From NCBI GenBank assembly GCA_035771175.1, contig CM069598.1, positions 17,647,938-17,711,937 on the forward strand: DNA of 64,000 nucleotides. Direction: 5' to 3'. The stretch is from Paratinospora sagittata. Taxonomy: Eukaryota > Streptophyta > Magnoliopsida > Ranunculales > Menispermaceae. Both the position numbers and the translations under genes were made by a program. Shown here in pieces: positions 23,201 to 34,700 of this stretch; the first letter of the stretch is position 1; each line of letters starts with the position of its first letter. Below the pieces are notes generated by a model. The model made no database searches, had not been told where the DNA came from, and saw only the letters and a list, made by a program, of their open reading frames with translations.

Positions 23201-26200
23201 GTCATCTGTCCGAAGAAGATGACAGGGTCACTTGGCCATGGGAAACTACGGGGTCTTTTTCCACAAAGTCATTTCATGCTTCTATTTTGAATGTGTCAAA
23301 TATTCCCCATTCACTTTTCAGAACTTCATTTGGAATGCACAGGTACCATCAAAGGTCAAGTTTTTGGGGTGGATTGCTTCCCTTTGGAAGATGAACACCG
23401 AAGATATGCTGCAAAAAAGGATGCCTCATATGTATTTAACCCCATATTGGTGTTACCTTTGCAAACATGATTTTGAGTCTGTAGGACATGTGTGTTGGCA
23501 TTGCCCCTTTGCTAGGGAGATATGGAGTAGATGGTGCTTCCATTTTCCTATTATGTCGGAAGAGGGCGCGAAGGTTGAAGATATAAACATATTTCCTTTC
23601 ATGAATAGTGTTCAAGCCTCATGGAAAGAACACTGGAAGGTGGTTTGTTTAGCAATTCTATGGTCTTTATGGAAGGAGCGTAATAGCCACGTGTTCCAAG
23701 ATGAGATGTGCTTAGTAGCTAAAGTGTGGGAGAACTCTCACCTCTTAGCTTCTTTTTGGGTGGCCAATAGTAGTTTGTCAAAAGGTTACGCACTAGGGGA
23801 TTGGATAAGAGGTTGGGGCAACTTTGTATCGGAGTAGACTAGGATCGGGTTGTTGAACTTTTTTTTGTTGTACAGTTTTGTGTTTCTTGTTCGTTCTCAT
23901 ATATATATATATATACACAATACCTTATAGTTTCTTTAAAAAAAAAAAAAAAACAGTTCATATATATTATGGAGCTGCTATCAATGGTATGACACTTTTC
24001 TATACAGATTGGAAATTTTTTTTGATAGCGTTTGTTATTGTATTGGATTTGAATCCAGTTGAACTCAAAAAATAAACGCCATCTCAATGGCAATACTCTT
24101 CCTCTGCCATCTTTTCTTTTGCAGTTTGTCTTCATCTCTATCAGCAGGAAAAACTGTTCACACTCATAGCGATTCTCTTTTTTACTTTTTGTCACACCTG
24201 GTACATGACACATGTTATGGAATTTTTTTCCATTATTTACTGGTCGATCTCATTTTGCTTGTGATTTAAGTCATTGTACATGTTATGCAATATAAATGAC
24301 CAAGAACCCACACTTTAAATGATATGTGCCTTGCTTTTTATTAATTTGCTTATCTATGATGTAGGAAACCACTTTTACACTTGGATACACTCTTTTCTTT
24401 GTGAAATACTTCTTCTCCAACTTAATAACACTATCTTAGTTTTGCAGGCAGTTGCTGAAATCATTGTCTCAAAACACTTCAATGGCAGAGGAATCAGACC
24501 CGTATGCTACTTTTTCACCGTGTAGAACCATATTCCTTAAACAATCTGGAGCATGGTTATGCTTATAATGCTTGCTTAAATTGTTTCAATTATTTTGTTT
24601 TGTGTGTTGCAATACTTTTACGAAGTCAAGGATTTAATACTCATAAACTTTTCCCTAAACTTTCGTTGCTTAAAATTCAATGTAATTTAGGGAAGTCTAT
24701 TTTTGACAAGGAGACTTTTGAAAAAATATGATATTTGGGAAGCATGATTATATATACTTAAACATATTAAATTATAAAAATATGATGGTTAAGAGTAAGA
24801 TTTATAATTTCAATTATGCTTGACAATCATTTACAAGTAACAAATATCTATGACTTCTATTCTCAAAATCCACACAAGATCTATGGGTTGATTATGCAAT
24901 TTATAACTTGCATGGTCTTTTCTTTTTAAGTCAATATTTAGAATTTTTAAATTTTATTTTCTTTCTTTTTGTCTATAGTGATTCTTTAGTTTTGTATTTA
25001 TTATGTATGAGATTGGGTTTCGATTTCATAAATTGTATTCTTTAGGAATATCATCTAATGCATTTGAACTAAAATTGATTGTTTACAACTTCTCATTTAA
25101 TAAGTTAAAAATTGAAATTTCCTTGGTTTCAAAAATTATTTTGATTTTTTTGCTTAACTTGTGGTGAATTTTTGTTTTTGTTTTTTCTTCTCATCTAGAA
25201 TTAATTGATGATTCAAAAATTAAAAACAAAATGTCAAAAATTTGGAGAAGCTTGGAGAATTTACATTCCATGTAGGAAGCTTATGCAAGTGGGTATGATT
25301 TGTTTTTGCTTTGAACCAATAGCATTTCACTTGCTTGGATTGGAGCAGGTGGTTATAGTGTGTTTAACTGGTTCAGTTTGTTTTAGTTGACCTTTGTGCG
25401 AGTGGTCCTTCCTTGGGTGGTTGCTAGTAGGGGTGGCAATTCATGTTGCCATGTCGAAATCGGTCGTGTCGTAATCGTGTATACTGAAATATATTGTAAA
25501 CTCAAACACGACATGTTTAAATAACGTTTCATTATATGTAAACTCAAACCCGACACGTTTAATAAACGGGTTAAACAAATTAACCTGTTTATAACCCTTA
25601 AAGCTTAAATAAGTTCATTCTAACCTATTTATTATATATAAATTCTAAATTAACATATAAATCAAAAATTCAAAATCATAATTATACAACCATATAGTAA
25701 AGACCAAATAGAATATTATAAAGTTAGACTCTCAACACATGACATAAAATATTAAAAAGTCTTAACATATAACATAAGTCTCAACACAAAATATAATCGT
25801 GTTAAACGGGTCAATTTCGGGTTTAGCAGGTCTACCTGATTTTGACTTGAAATTTAATCGTGTCTAATTGAATTTAACCTATTTTGACCCTCACATGTTT
25901 ATGCAAAACCCAAACCCGTTTATTTCGTGTCGGTTTCGAGTCGTGTTATCGTGTTGTGACCTATATTTCCACCCCTAGTTGCTAGAGTACCCCTTTTATC
26001 ACCATTACTATTGCATGATGTTTACTTTTTCATGCCAATAATATATTGTTAACTTGTTTCCTTTTAAAAAAAAGAAAAAAGAAAAAGTCTCTTCAAGGTC
26101 AAACTCAAAGCCTTAGAACTCTCCTATAGCCAAAATTCGTTAAAAACCTTCTCTAACTTTCAATTTGTAGAACCATAAGAAAATCAACAGAATAGATAAG

Positions 26201-29200
26201 GCCTTCTTGCAATTTAAAAAAAACTTGAGTTTAAAACGAAATAAGAAACTATAGGGATAGGATTTTCAAAGAACCAAGATATGACCAAGAATTCAGATTC
26301 TTTTTCCTTGGCCCATAGTTGCTGAGATGAATGCTTCACTTTCCAACACGTCACTAACTTGTCTAGGAAAGGAAAAGATATCGGTAGGATAGTTGCTGTT
26401 GCTGTCATTTGAAATGTTAGGCTGGAAAGGAATCATAGGGTGTTCGACACTCTTCTAAGGACGTTTTGGAAGTTTGGGAGTCATCTAATCTTGCTACAGC
26501 CAGTTGGATTTGCTCTTCCAACCTGGCTGGTGGTTATGGCTTGTCCAACTGGTACAGAAATTGTGCAGGTTTGGTTAAGTTGTGTGTTTTTGTCTTTCCA
26601 TGTTTGTTTTCATGCTACTTGCTTCTTGCTTATTCTTGTTCTTCCAGTTCCTTGAGCACACTTGGTGCTCCTTTTCTAGCTTCCGGACCTTATTTTGACT
26701 AATATAATTTTATCCTGTTTCTTCTAAAAAAAGTAGAAGGAACTATGTTATACTTCTTGGATTAAAGTCACAACGCAGGGTTATCACTAACGAAAAAACT
26801 ATTCAGTCATAAATGTTAAATGTGTATGTTCTTATAAAATTGAACACTTTCTAGCGTCACAATTGTGCAGCATGTAACATAAAGCGAACTTCCTAAGCCA
26901 TGCACATATAAGTCTGCTATTCAACAAAAAATCTCAACATAATTTTTGTAACATTTATTTTCAGGACATATATATTAAGGAATTTAAGCACAAGGTACTT
27001 GTGTCAAAATTCGACCTATTATCAGGCTCATAGGTCTTTCTTTAATCAATTTCTAAAACAATCCTAATGCAGGTTTGTGATTCTTTATTCAAGTTGTAGT
27101 GCTTGTGCCTATTTTTGTGTGCGAAAATAATGAAGATGATTTTAAAAGCTCAGTTGGTCATACATCCTCTCATATTCAAGCTTCTTAGCATTCATAAAGA
27201 TGATTGGGATTTTGCATTGCATTCACGTACTCCACTCACCCCTTGATAGAGCATAGTGGAGGCACGTAGTACATGTAGTTAAAGAACGCCTAGTTGAGTT
27301 GAAATAATGGTAAAATATGCATGCACACAAGTTTTAACCAGTAATTTACACAATCAACAAATTTTAACTTTTTAAGTAGTTTGCACTTTGAACCACTTCC
27401 GCAAAGCATACTATGATGTAGCCCAATCCTAGTTCTTCTGCCCAACACAAGAAAGGATCACCAATCCAAGATTTCAGCTCATTTCTTATATATAGTTTAT
27501 GCTTCCACTTCACTTCAAAATTAAAATTTATTTTTTCAATGAATTCACTCTAAAATGATTTTTGTGGTTGAATATCAGGGTTAGTATTCTTCTAAGTGTT
27601 AATTCATGAGAACTAATAAAATGCTTGATCCAATGTGGTCTAATATATCTAGGGCATGGTTGAATTCTCAGAGATGAGATGTCATGCTAGTTATAAAAAA
27701 CTTAGTCGAGTGCTCTCTTCCTAATTTCATAGTTCTTGTTGGTTGCATGTTGTTTTTCTTTGTGCACATATGAAGTCTAATGTAAATGTTCAAGTTAGAG
27801 CTCTATAATTGCAAGGATCCATGTGAGGCGCATTACAGTTTTTATGTAGATGCCACATGTTCCAAACTATGGACAAGTGAAAGATTGTTGGATAAGGTGT
27901 TAGTCTCCCTCTTCTTCTCTCCTAATGGTTGGCAAATTTGAGTTTGAGTTATGCTAAACTCTTCCTAATCTAACTATAAAATGAGGTGAATGACACCTAT
28001 ATATTGTGTTCATAAAACAATTATAGAGAACTCTCTTGATGTGGAAATACACCTCTAGTACATTTAGCTGAAGTTGGTGAGCTTTGGATGCAGTCAATGT
28101 TGTAAAGGCGTCACACTAAGCATCAGCTTGGCCATGCCTAGACATTTTTGCTTCAAAATTGCCTAAGCAATACTTTGGCAAATAGCAGAGCTTTACAATA
28201 ATTTACAAAAGCATTTTGAAGTGTTATTAAGGGATATTTTAAACTTCTCTTCCATTTTTATCTCATCTTCTTCTACACATTTATAGATCAACTAGAAATA
28301 CTTGTTTGTCTTCGTAACCCACATATTTTCTTTTAGGAAATTCACTATTCAGCCCTAGCAAATACTGAAGAGTCTTTTAAGATAATATCATCACTCTTTA
28401 AGGTTTTATTTTATAAATACTTTTTCTAAGATTTTTTAAACTTTCATCCGACATATACAAGTCATATATTCTGAATCCTTAAAGTAGTGAATATTTAAAA
28501 TATTATACATGTGTATACATGATACAATTCTTTTAATTTTTACTGCCTAGGCCATGCCTAGGCATCACCTAGCCTAAGCACGCAATTGTATATGCATCAC
28601 CTAGATGCCTTCACATCACTGGATTCAACAAACTATCATGTATGGCTTGGATGGTGTCTTATAGGTGCATCCTAACCTTTCAACATACATATTTGAAGAG
28701 CATTCAGCCTTTTTAATCTCAACTTACAATTAGATCAAGTGTGTTAGATCTTTTTTTCTCTAGCTACTGATTGTCAATACTGAGGTTTTCAAATGAAGAA
28801 TGTAAAGAAACAATCAACTATTTAATCTGAAACATGCAATGGTGTTCTAAAACCTTGTGGTGATTTTTTAAGAATCTGTAAACTTGATAAAAGTAAGAAA
28901 TAATTCCCAGTAGGCAAGTAGATGAATGTACTTACCACAATTAATTTTGTATGGCATCTGACAGTCCTCTAGAAGCTTCAAACCTCTCTCTCTCTCTCTC
29001 TCTTTTCTGGAAATATACCATTTTTCAGCTCCTGTATTAAGATTCTTTTGTTTTTTTCTGGGTCTTGTCCTTGCACAGTCAGCTCTATGTGCTCTTGCAG
29101 AGGTCACCAGCATGCGATTTCTGAATGGGGTAGGGCTACATTCTGGACTTGTGGGGATCAACTACCATAAAGCACTTTGGCTTTACAAGTATGCTGTTGA

Positions 29201-29715
29201 TGCAACCAAACACTATGTTCTTATTGATATTGAAGATTGAGATGTTACATGCTTGTGATGTCCTTTTGAACTACTTTTGTTCATTATCTTTTAGCTCAAG
29301 TTGCTATGTGAGATTTCTGACACTAAGTGGTTGTATTAACTCTAAAATACACTTGAATGCTTTGTATGTCATCTGAAGGGAATTGGGCTATAGGGCATAC
29401 AGAGTTGAGTCTGTGGAGAGTCTCACCAATCCTTTTGTCTCAATGTACTTTGCGGCGGCGTACTTGCTTTGGCTATCACAATATGAAGGCCGGTGGGTAG
29501 TGGGAGTTTTGAGTTTCTGCAATTTCAGCAAGTTTATCTGAATTGAAACCATTTGATTCACTGGTGTCCTGTTGCTATTGAACAGGGAAAGAACTCCCCA
29601 GTTTGTTATTCAAGCTTACCTTGGGGGGCCAGATAATGTTAGTCTGCAAGAGACTGGGCCTCTTTTGCTCAAATTTGAGGATGCCTTAAGCCATTATGAA
29701 GGCACAAAGAAGTAG
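17099..29715 (+). CDS. Tandem SLT (lytic transglycosylase fold) plant protein, 3' part of the gene
   Basis: Nine exons (17099-17229, 17435-17551, 17691-17813, 19551-19621, 19930-20099, 24448-24501, 29079-29188, 29379-29492, 29586-29715) join in frame to 339 codons and a TAG stop. Residues about 1-125 form a lysozyme-like SLT lobe with the family ES dipeptide (AELES; Glu codon 17126-17128) and GIMQMLPKTA. A Gly/Pro-rich linker (about 126-150) follows, then a helical region and a second, related lobe (about 215-339) with GYRAY and MYFAAAYLLWLSQYEG. The second lobe has EVTS and GLVGI instead of ES and GIMQ, so it is probably not catalytic. Bacterial relatives cleave peptidoglycan; the plant role is unknown to me. 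The matching N-terminal region of the first lobe is absent, so more exons must lie upstream. Confidence 0.87.
17435..17551 (+). CDS. SLT gene exon b
   Basis: Acceptor CTTTGCAG, donor GAAT|GTATGT. It encodes EMGYRAYDIVGNPDLLYRPF and YFGAAYLKWLS, the core of lobe 1, in phase with the exons on both sides. Confidence 0.9.
17691..17813 (+). CDS. SLT gene exon c
   Basis: Acceptor CTTGCAG, donor AAGAG|GTTGTC. It encodes ERAEDFVVRAYRHG, which matches the position of ERTPQFVIQAYLGG in the final exon, and ends lobe 1. Confidence 0.9.
17814..19550 (+). other. SLT gene intron with G/T-rich repeated segment
   Basis: Within this 1.7-kb intron, 18650-18760 has three related copies of a TGGTTCGGTCACAC-like word, and 18790-19010 has imperfect repeats of a GGTGGTGG...GGGTTTAGGGTTT unit. 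No exon or transposon end was recognised. Confidence 0.4.
19551..19621 (+). CDS. SLT gene exon d (linker)
   Basis: Acceptor TTGTGCAG, donor GCAG|GTAGTC. It encodes a Ser/Gly/Pro-rich linker (SSGSDTYAPGPPISLNA) between the two lobes. Confidence 0.8.
19930..20099 (+). CDS. SLT gene exon e
   Basis: Acceptor GAGTAG, donor GATG|GTAACT. It encodes the charged helical region WEYWDSRASTVDMEELWKHP followed by RRGKVRFSHD, which precedes the second lobe. It ends on a codon boundary. Confidence 0.88.
20321..23837 (+). pseudogene. LINE ORF2 remnant, copy B
   Basis: In order it holds an endonuclease part (GGRWCVGGDFNVVRT, about 20580-20625), then RT with DFRPISLTTCLYKIIAKVLA (about 21707-21770), FVQGRQIVDVVLVANELV and FADDTLIFL (about 22236-22262). 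The C-terminal zf-RVT-type region follows with VPSKVKFLGWIASLWKMNTE and a Cys/His cluster CYLCKHDFESVGHVCWHCPF (about 23452-23511). At least five stops or frameshifts interrupt it (for example near 20825, 21369, 21675, 22008 and 22553), so it is inactive. The start is missing. Confidence 0.92.
20321..23952 (+). mobile_element. 5'-truncated LINE (L1-type), copy B, in an SLT gene intron
   Basis: A 3.6-kb non-LTR element has a 3' A-tail ending at 23952. A 12-bp target duplication ACAGTTCATATA flanks it at 20309-20320 and 23953-23964. It lies in the sense orientation of the host gene, between exons e and f. Its first bases carry a short tandem duplication of CTAGGTTCAAAGACTGG. Confidence 0.93.
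24448..24501 (+). CDS. SLT gene exon f (18 codons)
   Basis: Acceptor TTTTGCAG, donor ACCC|GTATGC. It encodes AVAEIIVSKHFNGRGIRP. The intron before it was enlarged to 4.3 kb by a LINE; both phases are zero. Confidence 0.85.
25428..25977. mobile_element. hAT-like MITE, copy 1
   Basis: A 550-bp element has ends TAGGGGTGGCAAT and TTTCCACCCCTA and an exact 8-bp target duplication GTTGCTAG at 25420-25427 and 25978-25985. It carries no transposase. It lies in the SLT gene intron between exons f and g. A close relative is at 50494-51028. Confidence 0.93.
28092..28622. mobile_element. Decayed MITE-like repeat with GCCTAGGC core
   Basis: The ends AATGTTGTAAAGGCG and GATGCCTTCACATCACTG, and inner GCCATGCCTAGGCATCACCTAG words, resemble the better-preserved element at 62093-62456. 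No clear target duplication remains, so the borders are approximate. Confidence 0.45.
29079..29188 (+). CDS. SLT gene exon g
   Basis: Acceptor TTGCACAG, donor TACAA|GTATG. It encodes ALCALAEVTSMRF, the position of the catalytic motif in lobe 1, here without the ES dipeptide. Confidence 0.88.
29379..29492 (+). CDS. SLT gene exon h
   Basis: Acceptor ATCTGAAG, donor GGCCG|GTGGGT. It encodes ELGYRAYRVESVESLTNPF, clearly parallel to exon b. Confidence 0.9.
29586..29715 (+). CDS. SLT gene last exon
   Basis: Acceptor TTGAACAG. It encodes RTPQFVIQAYLGGPDNV and LKFEDALSHYEGTKK, then stops with TAG at 29713-29715. Confidence 0.9.
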
Positions 29716-31476
29716 GTTTTCTTTCACTTGATAATTTGCAATGTAAGATATATTATGCTTGTTTATCTAATTGACTACTTGAAATCTTTGTAGGGAACAA
29801 GGGAACTGCTCCATTTTGTAAACTATGCATTTTTCTCTGTTTATAGAAAAGGCATCCAAGATAAGTGGTCTAATTCCTCTCACATCTACAACAACTTGTG
29901 CAGACTATACTTCTGATTTGTAACCCACGTTCAGTTTGTTAGAGGCTATGGATGATATCAACTGATCAGCTGAAGATTTGTTTGGCACTTTTTAAAGTCA
30001 TATACAACAATATGTATTGTGTGTAAAATATATAAGTTTTTCATCTCGTTTTTTGATTGCTAGAAATGTGCTACATAATATCTTTGGACTCTTGTTTTTC
30101 ACTGTCCCTAGTTTGCTCTAGGTTATACTTTTTATACATTAATCTCTTCCGTTCAATTCTAAGATAATATCTGTCCTTGACCTACTTGCTGTTGGTTTTC
30201 TCCTGGTTTGCACACAATTACCATGATAAAACTTTTTTACTTGGTGGGATGTTTGAGTAGTGATGATTTCACTTAATAAGCTAGGTCCTGCAGACCTCAT
30301 CCAGAGTAAGGCAGCTGGCTAGAATTTCAAACTTTAGTAATATATAACCAGATGAATGCAGGTTAGCTGGATTGATTCTTTGGACCCTCGTAGGTTATTA
30401 GCTCTGACGGTCAACATGACCATGTGATGTCCTTGTTTAAATGAAAATTCCAGCCCTTTGTTAGCTATTAGAAAGAAGCAAGAGCCCTTCCAGTAGGAAA
30501 TAGAATTTGAAGAATACTGAACTGATCGTAGCTCGTAGGAGTTCAAACAGGATCTGATAAGGTGAGAGTTAGGCTATGAATTGCACATGCCTTCACAGAA
30601 AATCTTGATTGATACCCAACTCTGAGTCCTTTGTAATGCATTTTGTTGCAGTAACTAATTGAGTGGAGTGGAAATGACAATTTCTGAATAAAGACATGGG
30701 GACACCTTTTGTTCATCTAACTAGCATGTTCATAGCAGCAACTTTAAGCACTAATTATCATATCTTCACATATACCCTTTTGTACTGGTTGCCTTCTCAA
30801 CCTGACTGGCTCTGTAGACACATGTATGTTGAGTTCTCTTAGAGATCTTTACAATTCAATTCATCCTTTTTATTAAATTATTTCGATTCAACTTAAAGAA
30901 TACAGTATGAATCTCAGGTGCTAATCCAAACTTGATGTAAGACTAGAAGCATCATATATTCATTCTCTCAAATGGTTTTGGTTTGTAGGAGTGTGTTTAT
31001 AATGCAAAAAAATAATAATTCATTGCATATCTGCTATTGGTGGTTGGACATAAAATGCTGGACATACAAAGTGAGCTCAAGGACCCAATGGTATAAGGTG
31101 CTTTCTTCTCTCTATTTACAGTTGGCATTAAAAAAGAAAAGAAAAAACTCCGTTCCATTTATATGGAAAAAGAAACTTATCATTTTACGTTCTTTTAATA
31201 CAACTATGGCTATTACAAAGAGCTACAAAAGCAGCTCTTGAAATTTCTCATTGAACCCTTAATAGAACCCTGTTGGTCTCATGACACTGAAATTAACCAA
31301 GAGTGTTGATTTCAATAAACTGAAAACTCTAATCAAGTAAAAGAAACATAATGGTAAAATTATTTTCTACCTAGCTTAGCCTACAACCAAGTTAGCCTCA
31401 CATGTCTCAAAGATTCCCTTAAATGTTAAACTCACCACTTGGGCCATTACACAAAAACCCTACTCTCTGCTTACAT
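29716..31476. other. Intergenic region and 3' UTR after the SLT gene
   Basis: The first few hundred bases are presumably the 3' UTR. I see no further coding or RNA gene, and nothing with a transposon end, until the LTR at 31477. Confidence 0.6.
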
Positions 31477-31727
31477 TGTTAAAACAATAAAAGAAACAAA
31501 GATATAACGTGGTTCGGCTTTATGGCCTACATTCATGGGAGAAGAGAAAGGATATTTATTCTTGTGTAATGTCTTAATGGAGTTCTCCATATGTATAGAC
31601 ATACAGGGCTATGTACTTATGGCTATAATTACAATTTTAGTAACTGATATATTCCTTAAAGGAAATAAATACTTAGGGAAACAAATCTGTACAGGAAATA
31701 AATCTGTATAGGAAACAAATTTCAACA
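31477..31727 (-). repeat. 3' LTR of copia element 3
   Basis: On the plus strand it begins TGTTAAAACAATAAAAG and ends TTTCAACA. It carries the GTGGTTCGGCTTTATGGCC block shared with the LTRs of elements 2 and 4. Confidence 0.88.
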
Positions 31728-31734
31728 CTCCCCC

Positions 31735-34700
31735 TCAAGCTGGTGAATAAAGGTTTACCATTCCCAGCTTGAACACATTTGCTTGAAATGCAGTATGATT
31801 TAACCCTTTAGTGAGCATATCGGCAAGCTGATTATTGGTAGACACATATGGAGTACAGATCAACCCACTATCAAGCTTCTCTTTAATAAAGTGTCTATCA
31901 ATCTCTATATGCTTGGTTCAATCATGTTGAACTGGGTTATGGGCAATGTTAATTCCAGATTTATTGTCACAATAGAGTCTCATAGGGCTATCCCAGTGTA
32001 TCTTCAAATCTGTCAAAATTATCTGTAATCATAATAGCTCACAAACCCCTTGTGCCATTGCTCGGAATTCTGCTTCAGCATTAGATCTGGCCACTACATT
32101 CTGTTTTTTACTTCTCCATGTCACCAAATTCCTACCATGAAACGTACAATATTCAGTAGTTGATCTTCTGCCAACTACTGAACCAGCATAGTCAGAATCA
32201 GTATATACTTCAAGAACCATTCTTGTGTGTCGTTTAAATAAGATCCCCTGTCCTAGAATCCCTTTAAGATACTGTAGAACGCGATTAGCTGCTTGCAAAT
32301 GAATATCTTTAGGATTGTGCATGAACTGATTTATTACACTTATTGCATATGCAATATCAGGTCTTGTATGAGAGAGATAGATGAGTCTTCCTACTAGTCT
32401 TTGATACATCTCTTTATTAACAGTCAGCGCTTCTTCAGCTTTTCCAAGCTTGTGATTAAGATCAATAGGAGTATTCATTGGTTTGCATGCTATCTTCCCT
32501 GTTTCTTTAAGAAGGTTTGTAATGTACTTCTGTTGAGAGATAAAGATTCCATGTTTAGAGTGTGCCACTTCAATCCCTAGGAAGTATTTCAATCTCCCTA
32601 ATTCCTTGATCTCAAATTCCTCGGTCAAACACCGCTTCAAATTTTGTCTCTCGGTCTCATTGTTTCCTGTCATGATGATGTCATCAACATACACTAATAG
32701 AGTTGTAACTCCCCCTGAAGTAGAGTGCTTAATAAACAGAGTGTGATCTCCTTGGCTTTGTTTATATCCCATACTTGTCATTACTTTGGCAAACCGACCA
32801 AACCATGCCCTCGGAGATTGCTTAAGTCCATACAGGGCCTTTTTTAATTTGCACACTTTATCTGTGGTGCCAAATCCTGGAGGCACTTCCATATAGATTT
32901 CTTCCTCTAAATCCCCATGTAAAAATGTGTTTTTTACATCAAATTGTTGCAGATCCAAGTCATAATTAGCTGCCAATGACAAAAGAAGTCTCACAGTATT
33001 CATTTTTGCAACTGGAGCAAATGTCTTTTGATAGTCCACACCATATGTCTGAGTATATCCTTTGGCTACCAATCTTGCCTCGTAGCGCTCTAGGGACCCA
33101 TCTGCTTTGTATTTTACTGTATAAACCCATTTGCATCCAACAGGTTTCTTTCCTGGAGGCAAGTCTACCAACTCCCATGTTGTATTTTTCTCCAGGGCTT
33201 CCATTTCCACATTCATAGCTTGTTTCCAATTTGTATTAGATAAAGCCTTGGATAATGACGTAGGAGTCTGGACATTATTCAGGCTGGTAAGGAAACACTT
33301 ATGGGTTTGTGAGAACTTCTCAAAAGATACAACATGAGATAATGGATACAAGGGATGTTTAGTGCATTCCCTTGTTCCCTTTCTAATGGCAATGGGAAGG
33401 TCATTGTCAGGTTCAGAGGCTAAAAGATCATTGTTAGTTTCAGGAACTAATGAAATTTGTAAGGAGGGTTCAGGGTTTGTTACCTCATTCTCAGAGATTG
33501 GTTCAGATTCTTGAGCTTGCATCGGTTCAGGAGCTGCGGCTTTATTCCTTGAGTACACTTGTCCAGTCATCCGATCCTTAGGTTCGTCGTTGGGTACAGG
33601 GGGTGTAGGAGATTCAGGTTTGGTTTGTTGGAGGGTAAAGGGGTCAAAAAGGTCAAAAGGGTTATCAAGGAAGTTCCGATCCTTATCTTCCATGATGACA
33701 TTCTCCCCCGGAAGAGGAGAAGCGGTAAAATAGGGCTCAGGTTCATAGAAAGTGGCATCGGCTGAGATAAAGAATTTCTTGGATGGCGGATGATAGCATT
33801 TATATCCCTTTTGAGTGGAAGAGTATCCGACAAAAACACACTTAAGAGCTCTAGGGTCCAACTTTCCCCTGTTGGGTGAACATGGACAAATGAAACACAC
33901 CCAAATATTTTAGGTATAAGATTATTGGAGATTTTAAGCTTAGGATAAAATTGACGTAGCTTTTCCATAGGACTTTTGAAATCAAGGGTCCGGGATGGTA
34001 GACGGTTAATAAGATGCGTTGCAGTAAGGACAGCTTCCCCCCATTAGGACTTAGGCATATTATTCTAAAATAAAAAGGTTCAGGTTGTATTAAGCAGGTG
34101 ACCGTTTTTTCTTTCAGCAACTCCATTTTGTTGTGGAGTGTGAACACAGGATGATTCATGAAGGATCCCCTCGGTTTGGAAGTAGTTGGTCAATGTTTGA
34201 TTAAAATAGTCTCGAGTATTGTCAGATCGAAATCTCTTGATTTTAGCACCAAACTGGGTGTGTATCATGTTATGGAAGGTAGGGAGAATAAAGCTCACAT
34301 CGGATTTTTGTTTTAATAAGAATATCCACGAGACTCTAGTACAATCATCAATGAATAACACAAACCATCGCGCTCCAGAAACATTAGGGATTGGAGAGGG
34401 ACCCCAAATATCACTATGAATGACATCAAAAGGATTTGAACTTCTGTCATTGCTAAGTGGAAAAGATATACGTTTGTGTTTCGCAAGTTCACACACTTCA
34501 CAATAAAAATCTTCAACATTCATAGATTTAAACAAAAAAGGAAACATGATTTTAAGAGATCGAAAAGAAGGATGGCCAAGGCGGCGATGATGGAGCCATA
34601 ATTTTTCTTTATTGGAAAGTTTGTGCTCAGAGATAAATGAAGTGGTACTCTTGATAGGATGTACTGGTGTCTCAAGGTAATACAACCCGTCCTGTTCCTT

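Larger units (their letters stand above)
24502..29078 (+). other. 4.6-kb SLT gene intron
   Basis: The long intron is AT-rich. Besides the MITE at 25428 and a decayed MITE-like repeat near 28092-28622, it has a (CT)n run at about 28986-29003 close to the acceptor. No other gene was recognised. Confidence 0.7.

Noticed and set aside
31477..31727. Target-site duplication for element 3
   Set aside because: The other end of the element is missing, so the flank TACAT cannot be paired.
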